A DNA stretch of 64,000 bases from JASSUD01 sp031963445 (GTDB taxonomy: Bacteria; Pseudomonadota; Gammaproteobacteria; Burkholderiales; Burkholderiaceae): assembly GCA_031963445.1 (NCBI GenBank), contig JASSUH010000001.1:1-64000 (forward strand), written 5' to 3'. Below the pieces are notes generated by a model. That model made no database searches. It was not told the DNA's origin and saw nothing but the letters and a program-made list of their open reading frames with translations. Both the position numbers and the translations under genes were made by a program. Below are positions 7,634-15,659 of this stretch, one piece after another. Position 1 is the first letter of the stretch; each line of letters begins with the position of its first letter.

Positions 7634-9067
7634 TTATTCCTTGGTTTTCGGCGCTTTAGAGAGCGTGGTCAGCAGGTATTTTTGCTTGCGGATATTTTCA
7701 AGCAAATTGTTATATTTCGAGATCTGCGTCGCTAAATCGCCGTACTGCGCCAACAGCAGCGCATATTCCTTGCGTATTTGATTTTGAGATTGAGCGAGTA
7801 GTTCTAATGCAGTTTTCTGGTAGGGACTATCGCTATTGGCTAAAGCAATACGTGTTGCACGTAGCAACTCTTCAGCAAAGCTATACACCATATGAAGAGC
7901 CAATGCGCCAGAAGATTCCGCTGCGAAAATATTAGCAGCGTCTTTAGAGAGTACGGACAGATTACGCACAATCGTTCCGATACCTTCGGGCAGATTAGCG
8001 GCAAAAGCTTTTTCTTGATCGGTTAGCGTGCCAATATTCGTCGCATATTTGAAGATAACGCCAGGCGTTGCGCTGGTGCCTAATAGTACATCGCTAATTT
8101 GCGATCTGATTCCTTTAAGTTCGACCAAGCGCATCCCGCTCTCGGTTCCTGCTAGCAGGCAATTTTCCAGATCATTCGCGCAGGAATACACTCGAAGCGA
8201 ACCACCCTCAATTAAATCAGCTAAAGAAATTTTGTTGCCAGGTAATGTGATCAATGGTGTCGTTTTCGCATTAGCTTGTGCAGGGTCATCCACTAAATCT
8301 CCAATGATGACCGTTCCTGTCAGTGACATGATCGCTTCAAGAAGCGCGTCATCCCCTCCTTGAAACCACATCTGAGCCTGATTTTTCTTGAGTTGCTTCC
8401 AAACAATATTACCTATGAGTTTTTGATAGTCATCGGGTTTTTGCTCTCTCATTTTCTCCGGCGGGCTTTGGCCGTTGGTTTCTTGCCGAGAAGAAAAAAA
8501 ATCTTCAAAGAGTCCACCCACCGTCCCCTTTAATGACGCATCGGTTTTAAATTTAAGATCAAAGCCAGAGGTCATATCGTTCACTACCCCTTGCGCGAGT
8601 TGGCAAGAGTTGCCGAGATGTTGGTTCAAGGCTTGGACTTTCTTTTGAAAATTTTCAATCCACTTTGCACCATCAGGAAAAACATTATCGAGCGCTAGCT
8701 GAAACGCATACCCTTTGGCATTGGCCGCAATTGAACGTAAGAGCTGTACGAGTTGATCGGTATTGATAAAAGATAAAGAGCCACCAAAGAGATCTACCCC
8801 GCCACAACCCGCCTTCCAAGAAGGTGGAATCATACTGACTAGGTTTTCATCAAAAATTCGTGTTTTAGTCGTGAAACGACCACCGGCCATCACTCCTCGC
8901 CGCTGACTTTCATAAACGCCTGGTGGCGTGGTGTGACGCATTTCATCAAATAATTTGTCCATCTGCGCTTGTAAGCCATCGGCATTCGCGCTACTCACGA
9001 CACCACAAAGCATGGCTATTGCGCAGACAGTTTTCCTATGTTTTCGCCACATTGAAATAAATGCCAC
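7634..9067 (-). CDS. traH: TraH, conjugative pilus assembly protein
   Basis: A 477-residue periplasmic protein of F-type transfer systems that works with TraF, TraU, TraW and TrbC in pilus extension and retraction. The N-terminus MWRKHRKTVCAIAMLCGVVS to SSANA is a signal peptide. Family landmarks are SQRRGVMAGGRFTTKTRIFD and the Cys/Gly-rich WKAGCGGVDLFGGSLSFI. The C-terminal 50 residues form a likely coiled coil (QNQIRKEYALLLAQYGDLAT). The start is GTG at 9067, one base after the traF stop, with AAGGAG in the end of traF. It is translationally linked to traF and traG. Confidence 0.93.
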   Translation of the reverse strand: MAFISMWRKHRKTVCAIAMLCGVVSSANADGLQAQMDKLFDEMRHTTPPGVYESQRRGVMAGGRFTTKTRIFDENLVSMIPPSWKAGCGGVDLFGGSLSFINTDQLVQLLRSIAANAKGYAFQLALDNVFPDGAKWIENFQKKVQALNQHLGNSCQLAQGVVNDMTSGFDLKFKTDASLKGTVGGLFEDFFSSRQETNGQSPPEKMREQKPDDYQKLIGNIVWKQLKKNQAQMWFQGGDDALLEAIMSLTGTVIIGDLVDDPAQANAKTTPLITLPGNKISLADLIEGGSLRVYSCANDLENCLLAGTESGMRLVELKGIRSQISDVLLGTSATPGVIFKYATNIGTLTDQEKAFAANLPEGIGTIVRNLSVLSKDAANIFAAESSGALALHMVYSFAEELLRATRIALANSDSPYQKTALELLAQSQNQIRKEYALLLAQYGDLATQISKYNNLLENIRKQKYLLTTLSKAPKTKE

Positions 9068-9068
9068 T

Positions 9069-10073
9069 TCATGGCTCCTTGCTCATCTTTTTAAGAAAAT
9101 CAACGAGCTTAGCTGGCGAGATAAAACCGTCATTGCTCGTCGGTTGAATAGGTTCTATTTGCTCCGCTGTATGGGTCGAAGAAGACAAGTGATTTGCTGC
9201 GTTATCGTCCACATTCATCAGAGGGCGAGCACGATTAAACGATTTTTCAGAGAGCCAATTTTTCCGCTTGGCGGCCACCAAGATTCGATGATTGATTTCC
9301 GGCAAAGACATCACGCCTTGCCCAATAGCAGCAAATTCTCCGTCCTCAGAAGCGAGAAACAACGCGGGGACAGTTTGGAGGCCTAGCTTTTGGGCGTGGC
9401 CTTCGTCGACTTTGAAGTGAGGAAAAAGATGGCTAGGTAGCGGCTGCCCGTCCAGCGACACAGGAATCACGGTGAACCCTTCGTTTTGCTCTAGCACCTT
9501 GATTAAAGGAGCTTGCAATTCACAGTACGGACAATCGGAGCGAAAGAAAAAGAAAATCCCAAATCGCTTGGTTAATGACTTAACCAATTTGATTTTGTCC
9601 ATTCCCGCTTGCTTATCGATTTGTTGGGAGGCAAAAGTCGCAGAAGGACGGCGACTTAATTCATCTAATGAAGGATCGCCTAGCGTGACTAATTCCACGC
9701 CATCCGCAAATTGCTCTGAGCGATCTACCGCAAAGCGTTGTAGATAAAGAAAAGCCTGAATATTGTCTGGTGTCGGATCATCCCAAGCGGCATCTTTGTA
9801 TTTCTGCAAGTTCTGCCGAAACCAAGCGGCGGAAAAAGGCAAAGGATGTCTCGCCAGTGAAGTTTCTTTAAGTGGACTGGGTGGGAGAGAAGCAGAAGCG
9901 GTTTTTTTAGACTCAATCGCCTTTTTTTCTTCAGCTGGTATCGATTCATACCAAAACCAGCCTTGGGCTTTTTTCGTATAGAAACCACGAATCTCTTCGG
10001 CCTGAATATTCCTTAAGGCACCGAGCATACACACCGCCGCTAGTACCCAATAGGACAGTTTTTTTAGCATCAT
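9069..10073 (-). CDS. traF: TraF, thioredoxin-fold pilus assembly protein
   Basis: A 334-residue periplasmic protein of the F-type pilus machine and the first gene of the leftward traF-traH-traG operon. The N-terminus (MMLKKLSYWVLAAVCMLG) is a signal peptide. The thioredoxin fold in the middle carries FFFFRSDCPYCELQAPL, so a redox-active CxxC is present, unlike in the F-plasmid TraF, which has lost it. It also has the cis-Pro region TVPALFLASEDGEF. The C-terminus after residue 270 is a linker and short helix. The promoter should lie in 10074-10160, divergent from the transglycosylase operon. Confidence 0.92.
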   Translation of the reverse strand: MMLKKLSYWVLAAVCMLGALRNIQAEEIRGFYTKKAQGWFWYESIPAEEKKAIESKKTASASLPPSPLKETSLARHPLPFSAAWFRQNLQKYKDAAWDDPTPDNIQAFLYLQRFAVDRSEQFADGVELVTLGDPSLDELSRRPSATFASQQIDKQAGMDKIKLVKSLTKRFGIFFFFRSDCPYCELQAPLIKVLEQNEGFTVIPVSLDGQPLPSHLFPHFKVDEGHAQKLGLQTVPALFLASEDGEFAAIGQGVMSLPEINHRILVAAKRKNWLSEKSFNRARPLMNVDDNAANHLSSSTHTAEQIEPIQPTSNDGFISPAKLVDFLKKMSKEP

Positions 10074-10460
10074 GAGGTTTTGCGCGCTGATTATTAGGTA
10101 TGGTACTCAGCATCGGCAAAACTCAATCGGGAAGAATTGCCCAAAAAGGGGAAATAGAATCAATTCATCTTCTGTAGATTGCATCTCAAGGCAAAGTTCA
10201 GGTGTCGTACCGCCAGCAAAGTCCAAATGTCGTGATTTCTAGACAAGGTCACTCTCAACGTCCGGGACATAATAAACGCCAAAACAAAGCTTTTATCTTG
10301 CATGCTTTACTTGGATATAAACTTGTCCGCTTTGAGAATTAATTGAGAGTTGATTTTCGTCCATTTTTTCTCCCTCGCTGCTAAGACCTGCAAGCTGGTT
10401 AAATTCAAGCCGAATACCGTGGGAGATAGAACCGTCGTTGATACCTTGCCGAATAGAATA

Positions 10461-10583
10461 ATGACAGAGCAAGTTACCGGAGCAATATTGAAACTTGCAC
10501 TGCACGAAAATTTACCCATCGCTACACTGGACAGCGATCTGTTGTTAGCCTCGCAAAAGACAAGGGGGGTAAGCAGTTCTTAG
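10461..10583 (+). pseudogene. C-terminal fragment of a VapC-type PIN toxin
   Basis: The frame reads LALHENLPIATLDSDLLLAS then a short tail. This matches the last helix, strand and acidic residue of PIN toxins (LPIATLDSDL). No N-terminal half or antitoxin is present upstream. It is the third broken toxin gene in or next to this element. Confidence 0.55.
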
Positions 10584-10616
10584 CATAGATAGAGGATCAA
10601 TAATTAACCTGACTTT

Positions 10617-10638
10617 GATTGTGCAATATTGCACAATC
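10617..10638. promoter_or_regulatory. Perfect 22-base palindrome
   Basis: A perfect dyad with arms GATTGTGCAAT and ATTGCACAATC. It lies midway in the traF/slt intergenic region. It has no T-run typical of a terminator, so a dimeric repressor or activator site is more likely. The binding protein is unknown. Confidence 0.4.
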
Positions 10639-11080
10639 ATCAAACATCTTTTACACTTTTTGATCCTATTTATAGGTACTCATTTGATCGTTGCTCACGC
10701 TTCGATCCAGCTCTGTGTTAAGCAGAGTATTTATTATCTTCTCGGCATAGAAAGCCTTTTTCTTTGCCCCGTTATTTCAGGCTTATCCTTTGCCTAAAAT
10801 AATAGCCTCCCGCCTTGAGCTTCACTCAACGGCCTTTATCTTTCTTTTAAGCAAATTAAAGCTCTTTAGGCTTTAATCGCTATTCATTTTCCCAGCTACC
10901 CAAAAATGCCACTGGCTTTAAAAAATATCACTTAATCACAAAAGTTAACTACACGCATTACCTTTCGGAGGTTTCAATCATTCATCGGTATACATTGACT
11001 TAGGCATAGCCATGCCTATGCCATCAATAAAAAACAGATTGGCAATACAGGTAAAAATTATTTTTTTATCGGAGACAAAT

Positions 11081-11620
11081 ATGCTGAACCGTTTACCACG
11101 GGGGGTATTGTTTGCTTTTTTCTTTGGTTGGACGTCAACCGCTATCGCCTTTGATCTGCAAGGGACGCTTTTTGAGCAAGCAGCCAACCGTTATAGCATC
11201 GATACCAAGCTACTGTACGCGGTCGCGTTAGCCGAATCTGCCCTGCGTAGAGGTAATCAACAGGTTAGCCCATGGTTTTGGACGCTGCGCGGTCTCCATG
11301 CGCCTTTTTATGCCAAAACCCAACAAGAAGCAGAAAGCACGCAGGCTGCTTTCCAACAGCAGTTTGGACAGAACATTGATATTGGCGTGATGCAAATCAG
11401 CCTGCGGTGGCACGGAAAAGCATTCAATCCTCCTGCCGTTCTTCTGAATCCACACACCAACATCATGCTAGAGGCCAACATTCTTCATCAAGCCCTCCAA
11501 TCTGCACCGCATGATCTGGAATTGGGCGTAGGCCGCTATCACCACTGGAGTAACCCGGTTAGAGCACGTGCTTACGGTCAACGTGTTTTAACTTTCTATC
11601 GCAACTTAAATGATCTTTAG
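11081..11620 (+). CDS. Conjugation-associated lytic transglycosylase (SLT family)
   Basis: A 179-residue secreted lytic transglycosylase that opens the peptidoglycan so the conjugation channel can be built. The start at 11081 is chosen because GGAG precedes it by 7 bases and a signal peptide follows (LFAFFFGWTSTAIA). The SLT core shows the catalytic Glu in VALAESALRRG, the IDIGVMQISLRWHG motif, and GVGRYHHW near the end. It is the first gene of an operon with FlhD-like and FlhC-like regulators, an order also found in SXT/R391 and IncC elements. A paralogue leads the equivalent operon of the second element at 34741. Confidence 0.88.
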   Translation: MLNRLPRGVLFAFFFGWTSTAIAFDLQGTLFEQAANRYSIDTKLLYAVALAESALRRGNQQVSPWFWTLRGLHAPFYAKTQQEAESTQAAFQQQFGQNIDIGVMQISLRWHGKAFNPPAVLLNPHTNIMLEANILHQALQSAPHDLELGVGRYHHWSNPVRARAYGQRVLTFYRNLNDL

Positions 11621-11631
11621 GAGGAAGAACT

Positions 11632-12228
11632 ATGCTGAATATAGACCCAGTAGGTGAATTAGATTTCCAAGCGATTCATCTCGACCAAGAAGAAGCCGAT
11701 CAAAATATCTATGAGTTTGACTTGAGTATGTGGTTATCACTTAAACAGCTTGCTCAAGTGAATCCCAAAGAAGCCGAACATCGGTTTGGACTCAGTACCA
11801 AAGCGATTGCATGCATAAATCAGGCAGAGGAAGAGACTTTAAAGCTATTCGCCTCCGGCGTCATTACTTCATTCAAATTGGAAACTGATGAGAGAGAAAT
11901 TCTGCAATGGCTCGCGCAGTCCCCTAATCAAATTTTCGATTTAAATCAAGAGGGATGCTATTTCAATATCACGTATTGGTCGCTTTTACAGCGCGCAACT
12001 CATCGTGGACTAGCGGTGGCAAACGTGACTTTCGGCGTCTCACTGCAGCTTGCGCTTGCAGTAGCACAAGCAACGGATAATCAACTGCGGCATCTCGCTC
12101 ATCAAGAGATTCGTTTTTCACCGTGCTTTCATGAGTCGGTCATTCAAGAGTTGATAGAAGACGATGATGCGACCTATACCGTACTCAAAAAAATACAGCA
12201 ATCTTTAAATAACACTAAAAAAAAATAA
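11632..12228 (+). CDS. FlhD-like activator subunit (SetD/AcaD type) with a doubled domain
   Basis: A 198-residue protein. Residues 27-94 (IYEFDLSMWLSLKQLAQ, then AEHRFGLSTKAIACI) follow the FlhD pattern: 'IYDINLSYLLLAQRL', then 'FRLGINEEMA' and a conserved 'LA..' segment. Residues 112-175 repeat it: NITYWSLLQRATHRG, VTFGVSLQLALAVA, QLRHLAHQEIRFSP. So the chain looks like two FlhD domains fused in tandem. FlhD with FlhC forms a heteromeric activator; in SXT and IncC elements the homologues SetCD/AcaCD switch on transfer genes. AGGAGG lies at good spacing. The FlhC-like gene follows. The identification rests on reading the pattern, without a search. Confidence 0.72.
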   Translation: MLNIDPVGELDFQAIHLDQEEADQNIYEFDLSMWLSLKQLAQVNPKEAEHRFGLSTKAIACINQAEEETLKLFASGVITSFKLETDEREILQWLAQSPNQIFDLNQEGCYFNITYWSLLQRATHRGLAVANVTFGVSLQLALAVAQATDNQLRHLAHQEIRFSPCFHESVIQELIEDDDATYTVLKKIQQSLNNTKKK

Positions 12229-12260
12229 ACAGTCTCGCTCGGCAAATAGGACATAACCCA

Positions 12261-12875
12261 ATGTACAAGATCGGCGGAATCTACCAACCGGAGCATGGCA
12301 ATGTCAGGACGAATGGCAAATCCTCTATCAGATGGGTGCTCATTCAACGCCCTAATCCCACGAACAAATGGATCGTAGCGCGATATATGGTGCTATCGGG
12401 TTTTGCTTCTCATATTGTGATGAGTGAAACAGGGTTAAACCACAAAAAAATATCCCGGCTTTATCAAGAATTGGAATACGAAGGACATGAGCTTAAACAA
12501 AAATATCAGCCCATCAGAAAAGGGAATCTATTAATCAATAACCATATGGCGAGAATACAAGCCTCTATTTTGGTGCAACTTTATCTTTGTCTTAATAATG
12601 AGGTCAGTATAGAGGATGCCATTAATATTCAGGCGTTATATCAAGCATATCGCATGTACCGCGCTATCCGAAAAGAAGTCATCGTTGGAAAAAAAGTGAA
12701 TTGGCGGAAATTCAATATTACGGATGCGTGGTGCCTTTTGAAGGAAATGCAAGAAGGCGAAGCCATGATGAGAAAATATAAAGTTTGCAAATGCCATGTT
12801 TATACCTCTATTCACCAACAGACTTATATCGATTGCGCATTTTGTAGAAGGCTAAAAAAGAGTGATTTAAAGTAA
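12261..12875 (+). CDS. FlhC-like activator subunit (SetC/AcaC type)
   Basis: A 204-residue protein. The middle follows FlhC: VARYMVLSGFASHIV, GLNHKKISRLYQELEYEG (compare 'LSRGRLIKLYKELRG'), the helix LYQAYRMYRAI, and TDAWCLLKEMQEGEA. The C-terminus keeps four Cys at 176, 178, 192 and 195 in place of FlhC's zinc site. It should pair with the FlhD-like protein encoded just upstream to activate transfer-gene promoters. The N-terminal 35 residues are an extension. Two strong hairpins follow the gene. Function is inferred from SetCD/AcaCD of related ICEs and plasmids. Confidence 0.72.
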   Translation: MYKIGGIYQPEHGNVRTNGKSSIRWVLIQRPNPTNKWIVARYMVLSGFASHIVMSETGLNHKKISRLYQELEYEGHELKQKYQPIRKGNLLINNHMARIQASILVQLYLCLNNEVSIEDAINIQALYQAYRMYRAIRKEVIVGKKVNWRKFNITDAWCLLKEMQEGEAMMRKYKVCKCHVYTSIHQQTYIDCAFCRRLKKSDLK

Positions 12876-12902
12876 AAATAACCTTAATCATAGATCAACT
12901 CG

Positions 12903-12990
12903 CTATATGTGGAGTGCATCCCTTCGCACTCCACATATAGAAAAAAGGCAAGCATTCGTTATGTGGAGTGCATTCTTTACACTCCACATA
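12903..12990. repeat. Two tandem hairpins sharing one stem, upstream of the mobI-like gene; candidate oriT or terminators
   Basis: CTATATGTGGAGTGC (12903-12917) pairs perfectly with GCACTCCACATATAG (12926-12940) around an 8-base loop. TATGTGGAGTG (12960-12970) pairs perfectly with CACTCCACATA (12980-12990) around 9 bases. The same 11-base arm thus occurs four times in 90 bases. The first hairpin is followed by an A-run rather than a T-run. In SXT the origin of transfer lies directly upstream of mobI, so this is a candidate oriT; double terminators are the alternative. Confidence 0.45.
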
Positions 12991-13076
12991 GATAGATATG
13001 TGGAAATTAAGCGATATAAGCATAAATAAAAATGAAAAAAATGGGACGAACCAAAATTTAAAATAAAGAGGTAGCG

Positions 13077-13628
13077 ATGACAGACAAATCTTTTGACTGG
13101 TCATTTTTATTTCAAACGGATAACCAAGCATTACGTGCCGATATCACCAACGAAGATTATGAGCGGGAAGCGACTGAATTTATTCAATTTGTCTATGGTC
13201 TAATTGGCCGAGAACTCATGCGTATTGGAGTCGATGCACAGAGCCAGGCGGATGTATATTGGGAACAAAATCGGGCCATGCGTGAAACGGGAGAAAAAAA
13301 AGAACAAGGGCGATATGGAACTAGAGTTAGGCTGAAAAATTCCGTTCTGACATTGGAGTGGTTTCACAACCCATACCGTAAAAGCAAAAGCGGTAAAAAA
13401 AAACCACCGCTTTCCCAATATATCCGTAAAGGGCGCGCAAGCTACCGTTACCCTAAAGGGGCATTTGCAGAGGCGAAAAATACCTGGGAAGAAGATCTAA
13501 TTGAGCAAATCGAAGATCGCTATGCCATTCAACGCATTCAAGCAAGCATGCTTTCAGAGATGCGTAATCTATTGAGAAAATATAAAACGATAATTACTAA
13601 AAGCTACGGTACAACAATAGAAAAATAA
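13077..13628 (+). CDS. Probable MobI-like oriT auxiliary protein
   Basis: A 183-residue basic soluble protein. The order (setDC-like genes, repeats, this gene, xis, int) and features such as YGTRVRLKNSVLTLEWF and SQYIRKGRASYRYPKGAF recall the MobI(A/C) family, needed for oriT recognition in SXT and IncC transfer. MobI proteins are poorly conserved, so the call is tentative. The N-terminal half is acidic and helical (YEREATEFIQFVYGLIGREL). The C-terminal half is basic with a helical tail (LLRKYKTIITKSYG). It is followed by about 400 bases without genes. Confidence 0.45.
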   Translation: MTDKSFDWSFLFQTDNQALRADITNEDYEREATEFIQFVYGLIGRELMRIGVDAQSQADVYWEQNRAMRETGEKKEQGRYGTRVRLKNSVLTLEWFHNPYRKSKSGKKKPPLSQYIRKGRASYRYPKGAFAEAKNTWEEDLIEQIEDRYAIQRIQASMLSEMRNLLRKYKTIITKSYGTTIEK

Positions 13629-13813
13629 AAGAACAAATACCATTCATTAACGCACCGTGCTTTTAGCACAGCAGTCTTCATATTTTTTCCAGAACCTCAC
13701 AGGCATATTTATTTTTAAAAAAGCGGTAAGCGTTGCCTGCTTCTCATTTCGATATTATCAGCAGAATTAGAGTTTCTTATTTTCCTATCAAGCATTTATT
13801 GAAATGCAAACTC

Positions 13814-13842
13814 GATCATTTCCCCAATTTGGGGAAATGATC
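13814..13842. repeat. 29-base near-perfect palindrome
   Basis: GATCATTTCCCCAA and TTGGGGAAATGATC are perfect 14-base arms around a single T. It lies between the mobI-like gene and the integrase operon. It lacks a T-run on either side. It may be an operator or a site used in excision or transfer; nothing decides between these. Confidence 0.4.
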
Positions 13843-13911
13843 AGCCTTGAATTATTAGATCAGCAGTTAGACTGCACATAACAGGAATTTAAAGTTGCAT
13901 GACCACTTTAA

Positions 13912-14003
13912 GTCTGTTCACGATCTTTCAATAGTAGATTGTTTTGGGGTTCGCACCTCAATATCACAGCCACGAGAGTGTCTTTTAAAGATCGTAGATA
14001 GGC
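13912..14003. mobile_element. Degenerate MITE-like repeat, family 1
   Basis: TCTGTTCACGATCTTT at the left and the complement of AAAGATCGTAGATAGGC at the right form imperfect terminal inverted repeats about 17 bases long. The core contains TTTTGGGGTTCGCACCTCA. The ends resemble those of the repeats at 18902 and 26446 (CTGTTCA.GATCTT). This is the most diverged of the three copies. Confidence 0.35.
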
Positions 14004-14030
14004 TCATAGAAATTAATTAGAGGACTAAAT

Positions 14031-14105
14031 ATGCGCTTATACCTCAACGGTCTCCCATTCTTGAGCGGAAAAACATACCCCAATACCGCAGGGGGTGAGA
14101 TATGA
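14031..14105 (+). CDS. 24-codon frame overlapping the xis-like gene
   Basis: After AGAGGA at good spacing the frame reads MRLYLNGLPFLSGKTYPNTA then GGEI, and its TGA overlaps the ATG of the next gene (ATGA). The overlap and good ribosome binding site suggest real translation. It may be a leader that couples translation into the xis-int operon. It is too short to classify. Confidence 0.4.
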   Translation: MRLYLNGLPFLSGKTYPNTAGGEI

Positions 14106-14452
14106 ACTCACTTAAACGATGTTTCAACACCGAAGATGCACTTCTCTATCTGGGAGGAATAAAGCGCCGTTCCTTTGAAACTCATATCCGCCCCTTACTT
14201 GAAGGGAAAGGGACAAGAGTAGGTACGAGCGTAATATATGAGCGCTCAGATCTGGACCAAGCCTGGAATACATATAAAATTCAAGCTGGTAGGGAACGGC
14301 CCACTCAAGAAGGAGGTTATGAAAAATGGGGCGTACCAAAACATCCGGCATTTATGCCACAGGTAACACCTACGAAATTGACAAAACATATGCAGGAGAA
14401 CGCATTCGACAGTGCGGTTTCGAAAGTTTTGAAGAAGCGGAAAATTGGTTGA
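14102..14452 (+). CDS. Probable excisionase or DNA-binding protein (Xis-like)
   Basis: A 116-residue basic protein. The N-terminal half resembles a winged helix-turn-helix excisionase: RCFNTEDALLYLGGIKRRSF, a basic loop LLEGKGTRVGTSVIYERSDL, then DQAWNTYK. This 'read the key residue, then a strand, then a helix with W' layout is common in AlpA/MerR-like Xis proteins. The C-terminal tail is basic (SKVLKKRKIG). It overlaps the integrase gene by 127 bases in another frame, so the two genes must be expressed together. Excisionases guide the integrase toward excision. Confidence 0.55.
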   Translation: MNSLKRCFNTEDALLYLGGIKRRSFETHIRPLLEGKGTRVGTSVIYERSDLDQAWNTYKIQAGRERPTQEGGYEKWGVPKHPAFMPQVTPTKLTKHMQENAFDSAVSKVLKKRKIG

Positions 14453-15501
14453 TTCAAAAACTTGAGAAATCAAGGGCTATTCGGCTATATGGCGTGCCAG
14501 TAAAACGTACATTTGCACAAGCATCTGCTCGATATGTTAAACAGAGTGCAGACGAAGTGAAAGCTTCACTAGAGTCAGATATTTATCTTCTTAAAGTGGT
14601 CATGCCTTATATAGGACATCTGACCCTTGAAGAGATTCATAATGATAGTGAAGAGTTGAAAGCTTTCATTAAAGATCGTCGAGATGCAGGTTGTAAAAAC
14701 AAAACGATTAATCTCTCGCTAGGTGCCGTGCGGCGTATCTTGAATCTAGCGGCACGCTCATGGCGACACAAGAACAATCAACCGTGGCTGATACAAGAAC
14801 CGCCATTAATTAGCATGCTTGATTTGTCTGATCAGCGGCCACCTCGTCCGATTACCTGGGATGAGCAACGTCGATTATTGCCTAACTTAGCAGGTCATTT
14901 AGCGGCAATGGCGCTATTCGTTCTGCATACAGGAATTCGCGATGATGTAGTTTGTAATTTGCAATGGGAATGGGAAGTACCTATTCCGCAGCTAGGTGTA
15001 TCAGCCTTTCTGGTTCCAAAAGAGCATGTAAAAGGCATAAAGAGTAACAAAGTAGATCGCGTCATCATGTGTAACGCCGTTGCGCAATCTGTGATTGAGG
15101 AACAGCGTGGGCAGCATTGCACACATGTTTTTACCTATCGCGGTCATCATATCCGCGGTGGGATGAATAATACTGGATGGCAAAATGGGCGAGAACTCGC
15201 TGGTTTAGGCGATCTACATGTGCATGATTTGCGTCATACCGTGGGCATGCGCTTAAGAGAAGCTGGAGTAGCTGAAGAAACAATTGCTGACATTCTCTGG
15301 CACCGTAGAAAAAGTATGACAGCGCATTACAGTATGGCCCAGCTTGTCGAACTTCATCAAGCAGTAGTGAAGATCGAAAATGAAACCCATCGTTGGAACA
15401 TTTCTTTAATGAGTTTGATACGGGACCGAGAGGCTTTGAAGGCACAAGTTACCGGAAATCTACCGGACAAAAAAATAGCTACTCAGGCGGTCTATGCCTA
15501 A
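14326..15501 (+). CDS. int: Tyrosine recombinase, ICE 1 integrase
   Basis: A 391-residue site-specific recombinase. The N-terminal arm-binding part and the SAM-like domain (about 70-170, LKVVMPYIGHLTLEEIHN) precede the catalytic domain. Active-site landmarks are Arg in LHTGIRDDVVCNLQW, HDLRHTVGMRLREAG (HxxR), ILWHRRKSMTAHYS with the second His and the nucleophilic Tyr. The gene ends 24 bases before the 3' end of a tRNA-Arg, the classic arrangement for elements that integrate in tRNA genes. The start overlaps the xis-like gene; GGAGG lies 9 bases upstream. This defines the right border of ICE 1. Confidence 0.92.
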   Translation: MGRTKTSGIYATGNTYEIDKTYAGERIRQCGFESFEEAENWLIQKLEKSRAIRLYGVPVKRTFAQASARYVKQSADEVKASLESDIYLLKVVMPYIGHLTLEEIHNDSEELKAFIKDRRDAGCKNKTINLSLGAVRRILNLAARSWRHKNNQPWLIQEPPLISMLDLSDQRPPRPITWDEQRRLLPNLAGHLAAMALFVLHTGIRDDVVCNLQWEWEVPIPQLGVSAFLVPKEHVKGIKSNKVDRVIMCNAVAQSVIEEQRGQHCTHVFTYRGHHIRGGMNNTGWQNGRELAGLGDLHVHDLRHTVGMRLREAGVAEETIADILWHRRKSMTAHYSMAQLVELHQAVVKIENETHRWNISLMSLIRDREALKAQVTGNLPDKKIATQAVYA

Positions 15502-15525
15502 GTAGCTGATTTTTAAAGGAAATAT

Positions 15526-15602
15526 TGGCGCGGCTGGCAGGATTCGAACCCACGACCCCCTGGTTCGTAGCCAGGTACTCTATCCAACTGAGCTACAGCC
15601 GC
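15526..15602 (-). tRNA. tRNA-Arg(ACG)
   Basis: Minus-strand tRNA of 77 bases. Acceptor arms GCGGCTG and CAGCCGC pair perfectly; the discriminator is G and CCA is encoded. D arm GCTC/GAGT, anticodon arm CCTGG-CTACGAA-CCAGG with anticodon ACG, and T arm GTGGG-TTCGAAT-CCTGC are all present. Its 3' end faces the ICE 1 integrase, so the tRNA 3' part is probably the attachment site and has been kept functional. The other att copy is not in the window. Confidence 0.96.
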
Positions 15603-15659
15603 CTTTTTGAAGAGCCGAATTATAACAGCATCTTTTGTAAGTGCATAACTAGAAATGAT

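Larger units (their letters stand above)
10074..11080. other. Divergent intergenic region between traF and the slt-setDC operon
   Basis: About 1 kb with no intact gene. It should hold the leftward tra promoter and the rightward slt promoter. It contains a vapC tail (10461-10583), a perfect 22-base palindrome (10617-10638) and two similar stretches, TTGCCCAAAAAGGGGAAA at 10138 and ACCCAAAAATGCC at 10898. Such spaced A-tracts next to C/G runs could be boxes for the FlhDC-like activators encoded next door; this is a guess from position. A 60-codon hydrophobic frame at 10615 has no support. Confidence 0.4.

Noticed and set aside
10293..10519. Two overlapping minus-strand ORFs in the traF-slt gap
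   Set aside because: No ribosome binding site, no recognisable product, and antisense to the vapC tail.
10615..10797. 60-codon hydrophobic plus-strand ORF
   Set aside because: Begins within the 22-base palindrome, lacks a Shine-Dalgarno, and composition looks like intergenic A/T-rich DNA.
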